The position numbers and the translations under genes are program-made. Of a DNA stretch of 15,160 bases, positions 8,082 through 15,160 are shown piece by piece. Each line of letters starts with the position of its first letter. Within the stretch, counting starts at the first letter, position 1. The notes beneath the pieces are model-generated. The model made no database searches, had not been told where the DNA came from, and saw only the letters and a list, made by a program, of their open reading frames with translations. The stretch is from Gammaproteobacteria bacterium (GTDB lineage Bacteria; Pseudomonadota; Gammaproteobacteria; Chromatiales; Chromatiaceae), in NCBI GenBank assembly GCA_029287695.1, contig JARFQQ010000199.1, positions 1 through 15,160 on the forward strand, read 5' to 3'.

Positions 8082-8275
8082 GACGCATTACCTTTCTGTT
8101 CGTTCATCACTGTCTTCACTCGTGCAATATTCTTGCCGACCTCTTGCATGAGGTGAGGGCGCGCGAGTTGGCCTGTTCCCTGCTGCATACGCAGGTTGAA
8201 CTGTTCCTGGAGCAGTTCATGCAGGGTCTCCCGCAGCTCCGCCTGGGATTTGTTACGAAGTTCACTAGCTTTCAT
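8078..8275 (-). CDS. rpmC: 50S ribosomal protein L29 (uL29)
   Basis: L29 is a small two-helix protein at the polypeptide tunnel exit, where with L23 it forms a docking site for trigger factor and SRP. The product has 65 residues, against 63 in E. coli, beginning [20 protein letters not shown]. It carries the family segment [20 protein letters not shown], followed by the second helix [15 protein letters not shown]. The ATG overlaps the rplP stop by one base, and its stop overlaps the rpsQ start by four. It is clearly translated as part of a coupled rplP-rpmC-rpsQ-rplN run. Confidence 0.97.
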   Translation of the reverse strand: MKASELRNKSQAELRETLHELLQEQFNLRMQQGTGQLARPHLMQEVGKNIARVKTVMNEQKGNAS

Positions 8276-8688
8276 CAGAGTATCGTCCGCTTGACGAAGG
8301 TTGTATCGACGGGCAGTTTGGCTGCCGCAAGCTTGAACGCCTCGCGTGCCATCTCTTCGGATACACCTTCAATTTCGTACAACATGCGTCCCGGTTGAAT
8401 CTGGGCGACCCAGTATTCAACGTTACCCTTACCCTTACCCATCCGGACCTCGAGAGGCTTCTTGGATACCGGCTTGTCAGGAAAGACGCGGATATAAAGC
8501 TTGCCGCCACGCTTGACGGTACGCGTAATCGTACGTCGCGCAGATTCGATCTGGCGTGACGTGAGCCTGCCACGTGTCGTGGCCTTCAGGCCGAAGTCAC
8601 CGAAGCTTACCTTGTTGCCGCGCTGGGCATAGCCACGGTTGCGCCCGGTCTGGACCTTGCGGAATTTTGTGCGTTTCGGTTGTAGCAT
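8275..8688 (-). CDS. rplP: 50S ribosomal protein L16 (uL16)
   Basis: L16 is a late assembly protein near the A site that helps position aminoacyl-tRNA. The product has 137 residues, against 136 in E. coli. It begins [20 protein letters not shown] and keeps the conserved loop [18 protein letters not shown] at 78-95. Arg82 there corresponds to E. coli Arg81, the residue hydroxylated by the RoxA/YcfD oxygenase in bacteria that have it. The ATG follows AAGGA, 3 nt after the rpsC stop. The gene is complete. Confidence 0.98.
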   Translation of the reverse strand: MLQPKRTKFRKVQTGRNRGYAQRGNKVSFGDFGLKATTRGRLTSRQIESARRTITRTVKRGGKLYIRVFPDKPVSKKPLEVRMGKGKGNVEYWVAQIQPGRMLYEIEGVSEEMAREAFKLAAAKLPVDTTFVKRTIL

Positions 8689-8691
8689 GAC

Positions 8692-9390
8692 TTAGTCCTT
8701 CTTGCCACGGCCCTTGCCACGGCCCTTGGGTGATTTCGGCTCCTCTTCGGCTTGCGGCATGCCAGGATAAATCTCGCCCTTGAAGATCCAGACCTTGATG
8801 CCGAGGATGCCGTATGTGGTCAGCGCTTCTGCAGTGCCATAATCGATATCAGCACGCAGTGTATGCAGTGGCACCCGCCCTTCGCGATACCACTCGCTTC
8901 GCGCAATCTCGGCGCCGTTCAGGCGCCCGGCGATATTGATCTTGACGCCCTGTGCGCCCAGACGCATGGCCGTTTGAACGGCACGTTTCATAGCACGGCG
9001 AAACATGACGCGGCGCTCGAGCTGCTGGGCAATGCCGTCTGCCACGAGGGTGGCGTCGAGTTCCGGCTTGCGAATCTCCTCGATACTGATCTGCACCGGG
9101 CAACCCATCCTTCTCGCAACATCGGCGCGCAGTGCGTCGATATCCTCGCCCTTTTTCCCGATTACCACACCGGGACGAGCTGTATGTATGGTGATATGCG
9201 CGTTGTTTGCCGGGCGGTCAATCTGGATACGGCTCACGGATGCCTGTGCCAGTTTCTTCTTGAGGTAATCTCGCACCTCGATATCCTGGTTAAGCAGATC
9301 GGCATAGTCGTTGCTATTGGCATACCAGCGCGAATTGTGTTCTTTGGTGACCCCGAGACGGAAACCAACCGGATGTACTTTCTGACCCAT
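8692..9390 (-). CDS. rpsC: 30S ribosomal protein S3 (uS3)
   Basis: S3 forms part of the mRNA entry tunnel and ribosomal helicase. The protein has 232 residues, against 233 in E. coli, starting [26 protein letters not shown]-binding domain spans about residues 40-110, with the GxxG loop in VIGKKGED at 76-83. The C-terminal domain has [20 protein letters not shown] and [20 protein letters not shown], both nearly invariant in the family. A basic low-complexity tail of repeated GRGKG units ends the protein. AGGA precedes the ATG, 13 nt after the rplV stop. Confidence 0.98.
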   Translation of the reverse strand: MGQKVHPVGFRLGVTKEHNSRWYANSNDYADLLNQDIEVRDYLKKKLAQASVSRIQIDRPANNAHITIHTARPGVVIGKKGEDIDALRADVARRMGCPVQISIEEIRKPELDATLVADGIAQQLERRVMFRRAMKRAVQTAMRLGAQGVKINIAGRLNGAEIARSEWYREGRVPLHTLRADIDYGTAEALTTYGILGIKVWIFKGEIYPGMPQAEEEPKSPKGRGKGRGKKD

Positions 9391-9403
9391 AATCTTTCCT
9401 GCC

Positions 9404-9736
9404 TTACTCGTCTGCCACAGTCACTGTGATGTGGCTGGTACGCTTGAGAATGCGTGAGGCACGGCCTTTGGCACGTGCACGGATGCGCTTCAGCGTCGGA
9501 CCCTCGTCAACACAGATCGTCTTGACCTTGAGCTCGTCGATATCGGCACCTTCGTTGTTCTCTGCGTTAGCAATCGCAGAGTCGAGAACCTTCTTGACCA
9601 GTGACGCACCTTTTTTCTTGCTGAATGTCAGGACATCCAGCGCCTGCTCCACGGGCAGTCCACGAATCTGGTCTGCTACCAGGCGGCCCTTCTGGGCGGA
9701 GAGACGTGCGAAACGATGTTTAGCAACAGCTTGCAT
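9404..9736 (-). CDS. rplV: 50S ribosomal protein L22 (uL22)
   Basis: L22 lines the peptide exit tunnel; its extended beta-hairpin forms the constriction together with L4. The product has 110 residues, as in E. coli, and begins [20 protein letters not shown]. The segment [20 protein letters not shown] is typical, and the hairpin is within [20 protein letters not shown]. The protein ends [11 protein letters not shown]. Changes in this hairpin are known to cause macrolide resistance in other bacteria; I see no insertion or deletion in it. The ATG follows GGGAG, 12 nt after rpsS. Confidence 0.98.
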   Translation of the reverse strand: MQAVAKHRFARLSAQKGRLVADQIRGLPVEQALDVLTFSKKKGASLVKKVLDSAIANAENNEGADIDELKVKTICVDEGPTLKRIRARAKGRASRILKRTSHITVTVADE

Positions 9737-9748
9737 GATGTACTCCCG

Positions 9749-10024
9749 TTACCTCTTCGCCTTCTTGTCCGCAGCATGGCCACGGTAGGTGCGCGTCAAG
9801 GCGAATTCACCCAGCTTGTGACCAACCATGTTTTCGTTGACCAGCACTGGAACATGCTGACGACCATTGTGTACTGCGATTGTCAAACCAACCATTTCCG
9901 GACTGACCATTGAACGGCGCGACCATGTCTTGATCGGTCGGCGATCATTGCTTGCTACAGCAGCTTCCACCTTCTTCATCAGGTGGTGATCGATAAATGG
10001 ACCCTTATGTACTGAACGTGGCAT
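9749..10024 (-). CDS. rpsS: 30S ribosomal protein S19 (uS19)
   Basis: S19 sits at the top of the 30S head beside S13 and contributes to intersubunit bridges. The product has 91 residues, against 92 in E. coli. It begins [20 protein letters not shown] and has the core [20 protein letters not shown] at 35-54. The C-terminal signature is [20 protein letters not shown] at 67-86, followed by a basic tail. The ATG is preceded by GAGGT in the 15-nt spacer after rplB. The gene is complete. Confidence 0.98.
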   Translation of the reverse strand: MPRSVHKGPFIDHHLMKKVEAAVASNDRRPIKTWSRRSMVSPEMVGLTIAVHNGRQHVPVLVNENMVGHKLGEFALTRTYRGHAADKKAKR

Positions 10025-10039
10025 ATTGCTCTACCTCGA

Positions 10040-10867
10040 TTATTTACGGCCGCGGCGACGGACAATCATGTTGTCTGTCCGCTTGTTTTTGCGCGTTTTG
10101 TAACCCTTGGTTGGCACACCCCAGGGACTGACCGGATGACGGCCACCGGAAGTACGCCCCTCGCCACCACCATGCGGGTGATCGACCGGGTTCATCGCAA
10201 CACCACGGACTGTCGGGCGTATTCCGCGCCAGCGCGTAGCACCCGCCTTGCCGAGCGAACGCAAGTTGTGTTCACCGTTGCTGACCTCGCCAATAACGGC
10301 GCGGCAGCGTGCAGGAACCTTGCGCATTTCACCAGATCGCAGACGCAGCGTGGCATGTTCTGCTTCACGTGCAACGAGCTGCACCGAAGTTCCGGCACTG
10401 CGCGCCATCTGGGCTCCCTTGCCAGGCTTCATCTCCACGCAATGCACGACCGAACCGAGCGGAATGTTGCGCAGCGGAAGGCAGTTGCCCGCGGAGATCG
10501 GCGCCTCGCGGCCCGAGGAAACCTTGTCACCTGCTGCCAGGCCTTTCGGTGCGATGATGTAGGCTCGCTCACCGTCTGCATACTTGAGCAATGCGATGTA
10601 AGCGGTCCTGTTCGGATCGTACTCGAGACGCTCGACAGTCGCAGGCACGCCATCTTTCGTGCGCTTGAAATCGATAACGCGGTAACGCTGCTTGTGACCG
10701 CCTCCACGATGACGCGTGGTGATGCGCCCCTTGTTATTGCGACCACCGCTCTTGGTTTTCTTCTCGACCAGCGGTTCGTAGGGACCACCCTTGTGCAGGT
10801 CAGGCGCTGACACCTTGACGACGAAGCGACGTCCTGCTGATGTTGGTTTTGACTTTAAAATTGCCAT
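10040..10867 (-). CDS. rplB: 50S ribosomal protein L2 (uL2)
   Basis: L2 is one of the largest and most conserved 50S proteins, needed for subunit association and the peptidyl transferase region. The product has 275 residues, against 273 in E. coli. The N-terminal OB-fold part includes [20 protein letters not shown], and the SH3-like domain follows. The C-terminal signature [20 protein letters not shown] lies at 222-241. His230 there corresponds to the His229 of E. coli linked to peptidyl transfer. The start lies 22 nt after rplW, with AGG upstream. No defects are visible. Confidence 0.98.
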   Translation of the reverse strand: MAILKSKPTSAGRRFVVKVSAPDLHKGGPYEPLVEKKTKSGGRNNKGRITTRHRGGGHKQRYRVIDFKRTKDGVPATVERLEYDPNRTAYIALLKYADGERAYIIAPKGLAAGDKVSSGREAPISAGNCLPLRNIPLGSVVHCVEMKPGKGAQMARSAGTSVQLVAREAEHATLRLRSGEMRKVPARCRAVIGEVSNGEHNLRSLGKAGATRWRGIRPTVRGVAMNPVDHPHGGGEGRTSGGRHPVSPWGVPTKGYKTRKNKRTDNMIVRRRGRK

Positions 10868-10889
10868 GTTTGCAACCTGTTATGTGTGC

Positions 10890-11183
10890 TCACGCGCCAG
10901 GCATGAGATCGATGTCCTGGCCTTCTTTCAGGCGGACATAGGCTTTTCTGGTACCCGAGCGCTTGCCCAGGGTCTGTCCGAATCGTTTGTTTTTGCCCTT
11001 GATGTTGACGACGCGGACATCCTCGACATCAACCTCGAAGAGCATTTCAACGGCGCGGCGAATCTCCGGCTTGGTCGCATCGGAGGCGACACGAAACACA
11101 ACCTGGCTCATCTCACCGGCCGCGGCGCTCTTTTCGGAAACGAGTGGTGCTTTCAGCACTTTCAGCAGACGTTCTTTGTTCAT
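10890..11183 (-). CDS. rplW: 50S ribosomal protein L23 (uL23)
   Basis: L23 lies at the exit of the peptide tunnel and is the main docking point for trigger factor and SRP. The product has 97 residues, against 100 in E. coli. It begins [20 protein letters not shown], continues with [20 protein letters not shown], and has [19 protein letters not shown] before the basic loop. The ATG overlaps the rplD stop by four bases (ATGA), with GAGGAG inside the end of rplD, so it is probably translationally coupled. The gene is complete. Confidence 0.98.
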   Translation of the reverse strand: MNKERLLKVLKAPLVSEKSAAAGEMSQVVFRVASDATKPEIRRAVEMLFEVDVEDVRVVNIKGKNKRFGQTLGKRSGTRKAYVRLKEGQDIDLMPGA

Positions 11184-11782
11184 GCCAGACGCTCCTCGAT
11201 TTTCTTCAGTGCCGCCGACGTCACGACAACCTTGTCATAGGCGATCAGGCTTGCGGGATCGATGTCCGTGTTGTCGCGCACATCGATTCCGTAGACGTTG
11301 CGTGCGGCCAGGATGAGGTTCTCATCGAGGTCCTCGACAATGACGAGACCGTCTGTGATGTTCATTTCACGGAGCTTGCCAAGCAGCTCCCTGGTCTTGG
11401 GTGCAGAGATGCTCAGATCGTCAACGACGATCAGTCGCTCCTGTCGAAGCAGCTCGGAGAGGATCGCGCGCATGGCGCCGCGATACATCTTGCGGTTGAC
11501 CTTCTGTTCGTAGTTGCGCGGCTCGGCAGCGAATGTCGCACCACCGGAACGCCAGATCGGGCTGCTCGATGTACCGGCACGGGCGCGACCTGTGCCTTTC
11601 TGGCGCCACGGCTTGGCGCCGCCCCCGCGCACTGCGGCCCGGTTTTTCTGCGCCTTGGTGCCGGCGCGTGCCGCGTTGAAATAGGCCTTGACGACCTGGT
11701 GAATCAGCGACTCGTTATAATCGGCACCAAAGACCTGGTCGGAGACCTGGAGTGCGCTACCGTTGTGTGTAGTGAGATCCAT
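11180..11782 (-). CDS. rplD: 50S ribosomal protein L4 (uL4)
   Basis: L4 starts 50S assembly and its long loop reaches the tunnel constriction. In E. coli it also represses its own operon through the S10 leader. The chosen ATG at 11782 gives 200 residues ([19 protein letters not shown]), against 201 in E. coli, and lies 9 nt after AGGGG. A TTG three codons upstream is in frame but abuts that AGGGG directly, so it is unlikely. The tunnel loop [14 protein letters not shown] is near residues 57-70, followed by [13 protein letters not shown]. The C-terminal part has [20 protein letters not shown] and ends [10 protein letters not shown]. It is 5 nt downstream of the rplC stop. Confidence 0.96.
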   Translation of the reverse strand: MDLTTHNGSALQVSDQVFGADYNESLIHQVVKAYFNAARAGTKAQKNRAAVRGGGAKPWRQKGTGRARAGTSSSPIWRSGGATFAAEPRNYEQKVNRKMYRGAMRAILSELLRQERLIVVDDLSISAPKTRELLGKLREMNITDGLVIVEDLDENLILAARNVYGIDVRDNTDIDPASLIAYDKVVVTSAALKKIEERLA

Positions 11783-11787
11783 GGTTA

Positions 11788-12438
11788 TCAACCCCTGTTC
11801 TTCATCTTGACCGCGGGAGTCACGATGACATCGCCACCCTTGGAACCCGGAACCGAACCCTTGACCAGGATCAGGTTGCGTTCTGCATCGACCCTGACGA
11901 TTTCGAGGTTCTGTGCGGAACGCCTGGCGTTACCCATGTGTCCGGCCATTTTCTTGCCCTTGAAGACGCGCCCCGGCGTCTGGCACTGGCCGATTGAACC
12001 CGGTGCACGATGCGACAGCGAGTTACCATGTGTTGCACGCTGCATGTGGAAGTTGTGTCGCTTGACGACACCGGCGAAACCGGCACCCTTTGACGTTCCG
12101 CGGACATCGACCTTCTGGCCCTCCTGGAACTGTTCAACGGTCAGCGTACCGCCAACTTCCGGAATCTCTTCCCCATCGTCCTCGAGGCGGAGTTCCCACA
12201 TGCCACGACCTGCCTCGACACCTGCCTTGGCAAGGTGACCGGCTTCCGGCTTGTTGATTCGTGATGCCTTGCGCTCGCCGACAGCGACCTGGACAGCCTG
12301 GTAGCCGTCGTTATCCAGCGTCCGCACCTGGGAGACACGGTTCGGTGTTGCTTCAATCACGGTCACAGGAACTGAGACGCCATCTTCGGTGAAGATGCGT
12401 GTCATGCCTGCCTTACGACCTACGATACCCATCGCCAT
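11788..12438 (-). CDS. rplC: 50S ribosomal protein L3 (uL3)
   Basis: L3 is an assembly initiator that approaches the peptidyl transferase centre with its long loop. The product has 216 residues, against 209 in E. coli. It begins [20 protein letters not shown]; the first ATG has GAGGT seven bases upstream, and a second ATG two codons later would match the family start more closely. The core [20 protein letters not shown], followed by [15 protein letters not shown], includes the glutamine methylated by PrmB in E. coli. An acidic segment, [12 protein letters not shown], marks a small insertion compared with E. coli. It begins 10 nt after the rpsJ stop. Confidence 0.97.
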   Translation of the reverse strand: MAMGIVGRKAGMTRIFTEDGVSVPVTVIEATPNRVSQVRTLDNDGYQAVQVAVGERKASRINKPEAGHLAKAGVEAGRGMWELRLEDDGEEIPEVGGTLTVEQFQEGQKVDVRGTSKGAGFAGVVKRHNFHMQRATHGNSLSHRAPGSIGQCQTPGRVFKGKKMAGHMGNARRSAQNLEIVRVDAERNLILVKGSVPGSKGGDVIVTPAVKMKNRG

Positions 12439-12448
12439 GATCTTTACC

Positions 12449-12763
12449 TCAATTCAGCTTGATCTGTACGTCCACACCGGCGGCCAGATCCAGCTTCATC
12501 AGAGAATCGACAGTCTTGTCGCTCGGATCAACGATCTCAAGCAGACGCTTGTGTGTACGGATTTCATACTGATCGCGCGCGTCCTTGTTGACGTGCGGTG
12601 AAATCAGCACTGTGAAACGCTCCTTGCGCGTCGGCAGCGGGATCGGACCCCTGACGACAGAACCGGTAAGCTTGGCGGTTTAAACGATTTCGCGCGCCTA
12701 CTGATCAATCAGGCGATGATCTAACGATTTCAGTCGGATACGTATTCTCTGACCTGTTTCCAT
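12449..12763 (-). pseudogene. rpsJ: 30S ribosomal protein S10 (uS10), interrupted by two in-frame stops as sequenced
   Basis: S10 is an essential protein of the 30S head and, as NusE, a transcription antitermination factor. Read from the ATG at 12763, the frame gives 104 codons aligned with the whole family: METGQRIRIRLK at the start, [20 protein letters not shown] at 39-58, and [14 protein letters not shown] at the end. However, codon 22 is TAG (12698-12700, after LIDQ) and codon 28 is TAA (12680-12682, within REIV-TAK, where the family has Glu). Nearby residues are also odd: Ser13-Leu14 for the usual Ala-Phe, Leu32 for Arg, and Ser35 for Ala. Every one fits a G:C to T:A change, while codons 36-104 look intact. 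There is no frameshift. TAA ends many neighbouring genes, so recoding is not plausible. A sequence or assembly error is the simplest explanation; a real pseudogene would need a second copy. Confidence 0.9.
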
Positions 12764-12768
12764 TGTAT

Positions 12769-13959
<1,191 letters not shown>

Positions 13960-13991
13960 TTTACTTGCCCCTCGGCCTCTTCAATTGCTTG

Positions 13992-15119
13992 TTACTCAAG
14001 GCTGCCCGCGATATTGGACGGCAGCTCACTGTACTTGACGAACTCCATCGAGTAGGTCGCCCTGCCCTGGGTCGCGCCGCGCAGCGATGTCGCATAACCG
14101 AACATCTCCGCCAGCGGCACTTCCGCTCTCACCAGCTTGCCGGCAGGGCTGTCTTCCATGCCCTGGACCGTGCCGCGGCGAGAGTTGAGGTCGCCAATGA
14201 CGTCACCCATGTTCTCTTCAGGGGTGACGACTTCAACCTTCATGATCGGCTCCAGTATGACCGGCCCGGCTTTCACCGCGCCCTCCTTGAAGCAGATCGA
14301 ACCGGCGATCTTGAACGCCTGTTCCGACGAATCCACGTCGTGGTACGAACCGTCGTACAGGGTCACCTTGACATCGACGACCGGGTAACCGGCCTTGACG
14401 CCACTCTTCATGGCCTCCTGTACGCCCTTGTCGACCGCCGGGATGTACTCCTTCGGCACGACGCCGCCAACGATGTCGTTGACGAACTCGTAGCCGCTTC
14501 CCGACTCGCCAGGCTCGATGCGCAGGTAGACGTGGCCATACTGGCCGCGGCCGCCCGACTGGCGGACGAACTTGCCTTCCTGCTCGACGGCTTTACGAAT
14601 CGTCTCGCGGTAGGCGACCTGCGGATGACCGACGTTCGCCTCGACGTGAAACTCGCGCTTCATCCTGTCGACGATGATCTCGAGGTGCAGTTCGCCCATT
14701 CCCGAGATGATCGTCTGGCCGGACTCCTCGTCCGTATGTACGCGGAACGACGGATCTTCCTGCGCCAGCTTCTGCAGCGCAATGCCCATCTTCTCCTGGT
14801 CGGCCTTCGTCCTGGGCTCGACCGCCACCGAGATGACAGGCTCCGGAAAATCCATCCTTTCCAGAATAATCACGTTGTTGATGTCGCACAGGGTCTCGCC
14901 CGTGGTGACATCCTTGAGACCCACCGCGGCCGCGATATCGCCGGCGCGCACTTCCTTGATCTCCTCGCGCGAATTCGCATGCATCTGCAGAATCCGCCCG
15001 ACACGCTCCTTCTTGCCCTTGACCGAGTTCAGGATCGTGTCACCCGACTTCAGCACGCCCGAGTAGACGCGGAAGAAAGTCAGCGTACCGACAAACGGGT
15101 CGGTCGCGATCTTGAACGC
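13992..15119 (-). CDS. fusA: Translation elongation factor G, C-terminal part (5' end missing)
   Basis: EF-G is the GTPase that drives translocation and, with RRF, ribosome recycling. The genuine sequence is 375 residues, from [20 protein letters not shown] to the C-terminus NIAGSLE, covering domains II to V of a protein of about 700 residues; the GTPase domain is absent. Landmarks are [37 protein letters not shown] in domain [17 protein letters not shown], and [20 protein letters not shown] in domain V. The frame continues to a GTG at 15134 that would add MYKRQ, but those codons lie in adapter sequence, so the gene is simply truncated by the end of the contig. It is followed by tuf after 32 nt, as in the str operon. 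Confidence 0.97.
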   Translation of the reverse strand, partial: AFKIATDPFVGTLTFFRVYSGVLKSGDTILNSVKGKKERVGRILQMHANSREEIKEVRAGDIAAAVGLKDVTTGETLCDINNVIILERMDFPEPVISVAVEPRTKADQEKMGIALQKLAQEDPSFRVHTDEESGQTIISGMGELHLEIIVDRMKREFHVEANVGHPQVAYRETIRKAVEQEGKFVRQSGGRGQYGHVYLRIEPGESGSGYEFVNDIVGGVVPKEYIPAVDKGVQEAMKSGVKAGYPVVDVKVTLYDGSYHDVDSSEQAFKIAGSICFKEGAVKAGPVILEPIMKVEVVTPEENMGDVIGDLNSRRGTVQGMEDSPAGKLVRAEVPLAEMFGYATSLRGATQGRATYSMEFVKYSELPSNIAGSLE

Positions 15120-15160
15120 CTGTCTCTTATACACATCTCCGAGCCCACGAGACGAGCTTG
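15120..15160. other. Nextera/Tn5 sequencing adapter contamination at the contig end
   Basis: Bases 15120-15138 read CTGTCTCTTATACACATCT, exactly the 19-bp Tn5 mosaic end used in Nextera libraries. Bases 15139-15153 (CCGAGCCCACGAGAC) are the standard continuation of the read-2 adapter. The last seven bases, GAGCTTG, are where an index would start. This is library sequence, not genome and not a natural transposon. It creates the false MYKRQ N-terminus on the fusA fragment. The C at 15120 could belong to either side of the junction. Confidence 0.97.

Noticed and set aside
8752..9429. Plus-strand open frame of 225 codons opposite rpsC
   Set aside because: It is fully antisense to a complete, conserved S3 gene and has no independent support.
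11144..12238. Long open frame on the plus strand (364 codons) opposite rplD and rplC
   Set aside because: It is antisense to two clear ribosomal protein genes, has no recognisable motif or ribosome-binding site, and reflects the codon bias of the genes on the other strand.
12680..12700. Stop-codon reassignment (TAG/TAA read as sense) to explain rpsJ
   Set aside because: TAA is the normal stop of tuf, fusA, rplB, rpsC, rplF, rpsH and others in this window, and no other gene contains an in-frame TAG or TAA.
15120..15153. Tn5-type transposon end suggesting a mobile element inserted in fusA
   Set aside because: The mosaic end is the engineered 19-bp form and is followed directly by the sequencing adapter, so it is library contamination.

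Overview
The window is one long co-directional block on the minus strand: the end of the str operon (fusA, tuf) followed by the S10, spc and alpha ribosomal-protein operons, running from the right edge to the left edge. Gene order, protein lengths and sequences match the classic proteobacterial arrangement. Zinc-free forms of S4 and S14, an rpmJ behind secY, and tuf sitting between fusA and rpsJ all point to a gammaproteobacterium. GC content is moderate to high. I cannot name a genus.

Layout in transcription order (right to left): adapter sequence at the right edge; the 3' part of fusA (about 13992-15119); tuf (12769-13959); rpsJ, rplC, rplD, rplW, rplB, rpsS, rplV, rpsC, rplP, rpmC and rpsQ (S10 operon); rplN, rplX, rplE, rpsN, rpsH, rplF, rplR, rpsE, rpmD, rplO, secY and rpmJ (spc operon); then rpsM, rpsK, rpsD and the 5' part of rpoA (alpha operon), cut by the left edge. 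Spacers are mostly 1-25 nt, several genes overlap by 1 or 4 nt, and most genes have a visible Shine-Dalgarno sequence, often overlapping the previous stop. No gene-free stretch exceeds 300 bases. The two largest gaps are 168 nt (rpsN-rpsH) and 75 nt (rpmJ-rpsM), and both hold candidate regulatory structure.

These genes build the translation machine (elongation factors G and Tu and 22 ribosomal proteins). SecY is the membrane channel through which nascent proteins leave the cytosol, and RpoA nucleates assembly of RNA polymerase.

I see no new accessory system here. Four things deserve attention. (1) rpsJ, an essential gene, carries two in-frame stop codons plus several unusual residues in its first 35 codons, all explainable as G:C to T:A changes. 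A local sequence or assembly error is the most likely cause. (2) The last 41 bases are a Nextera transposon/sequencing adapter, so the apparent fusA start beginning MYKRQ is artificial. (3) The spc operon is split between rpsN and rpsH by a near-consensus sigma-70 promoter whose -35 lies in a terminator-like hairpin. (4) rpsJ starts 5 nt after tuf, leaving no room for an E. coli-type S10 leader.
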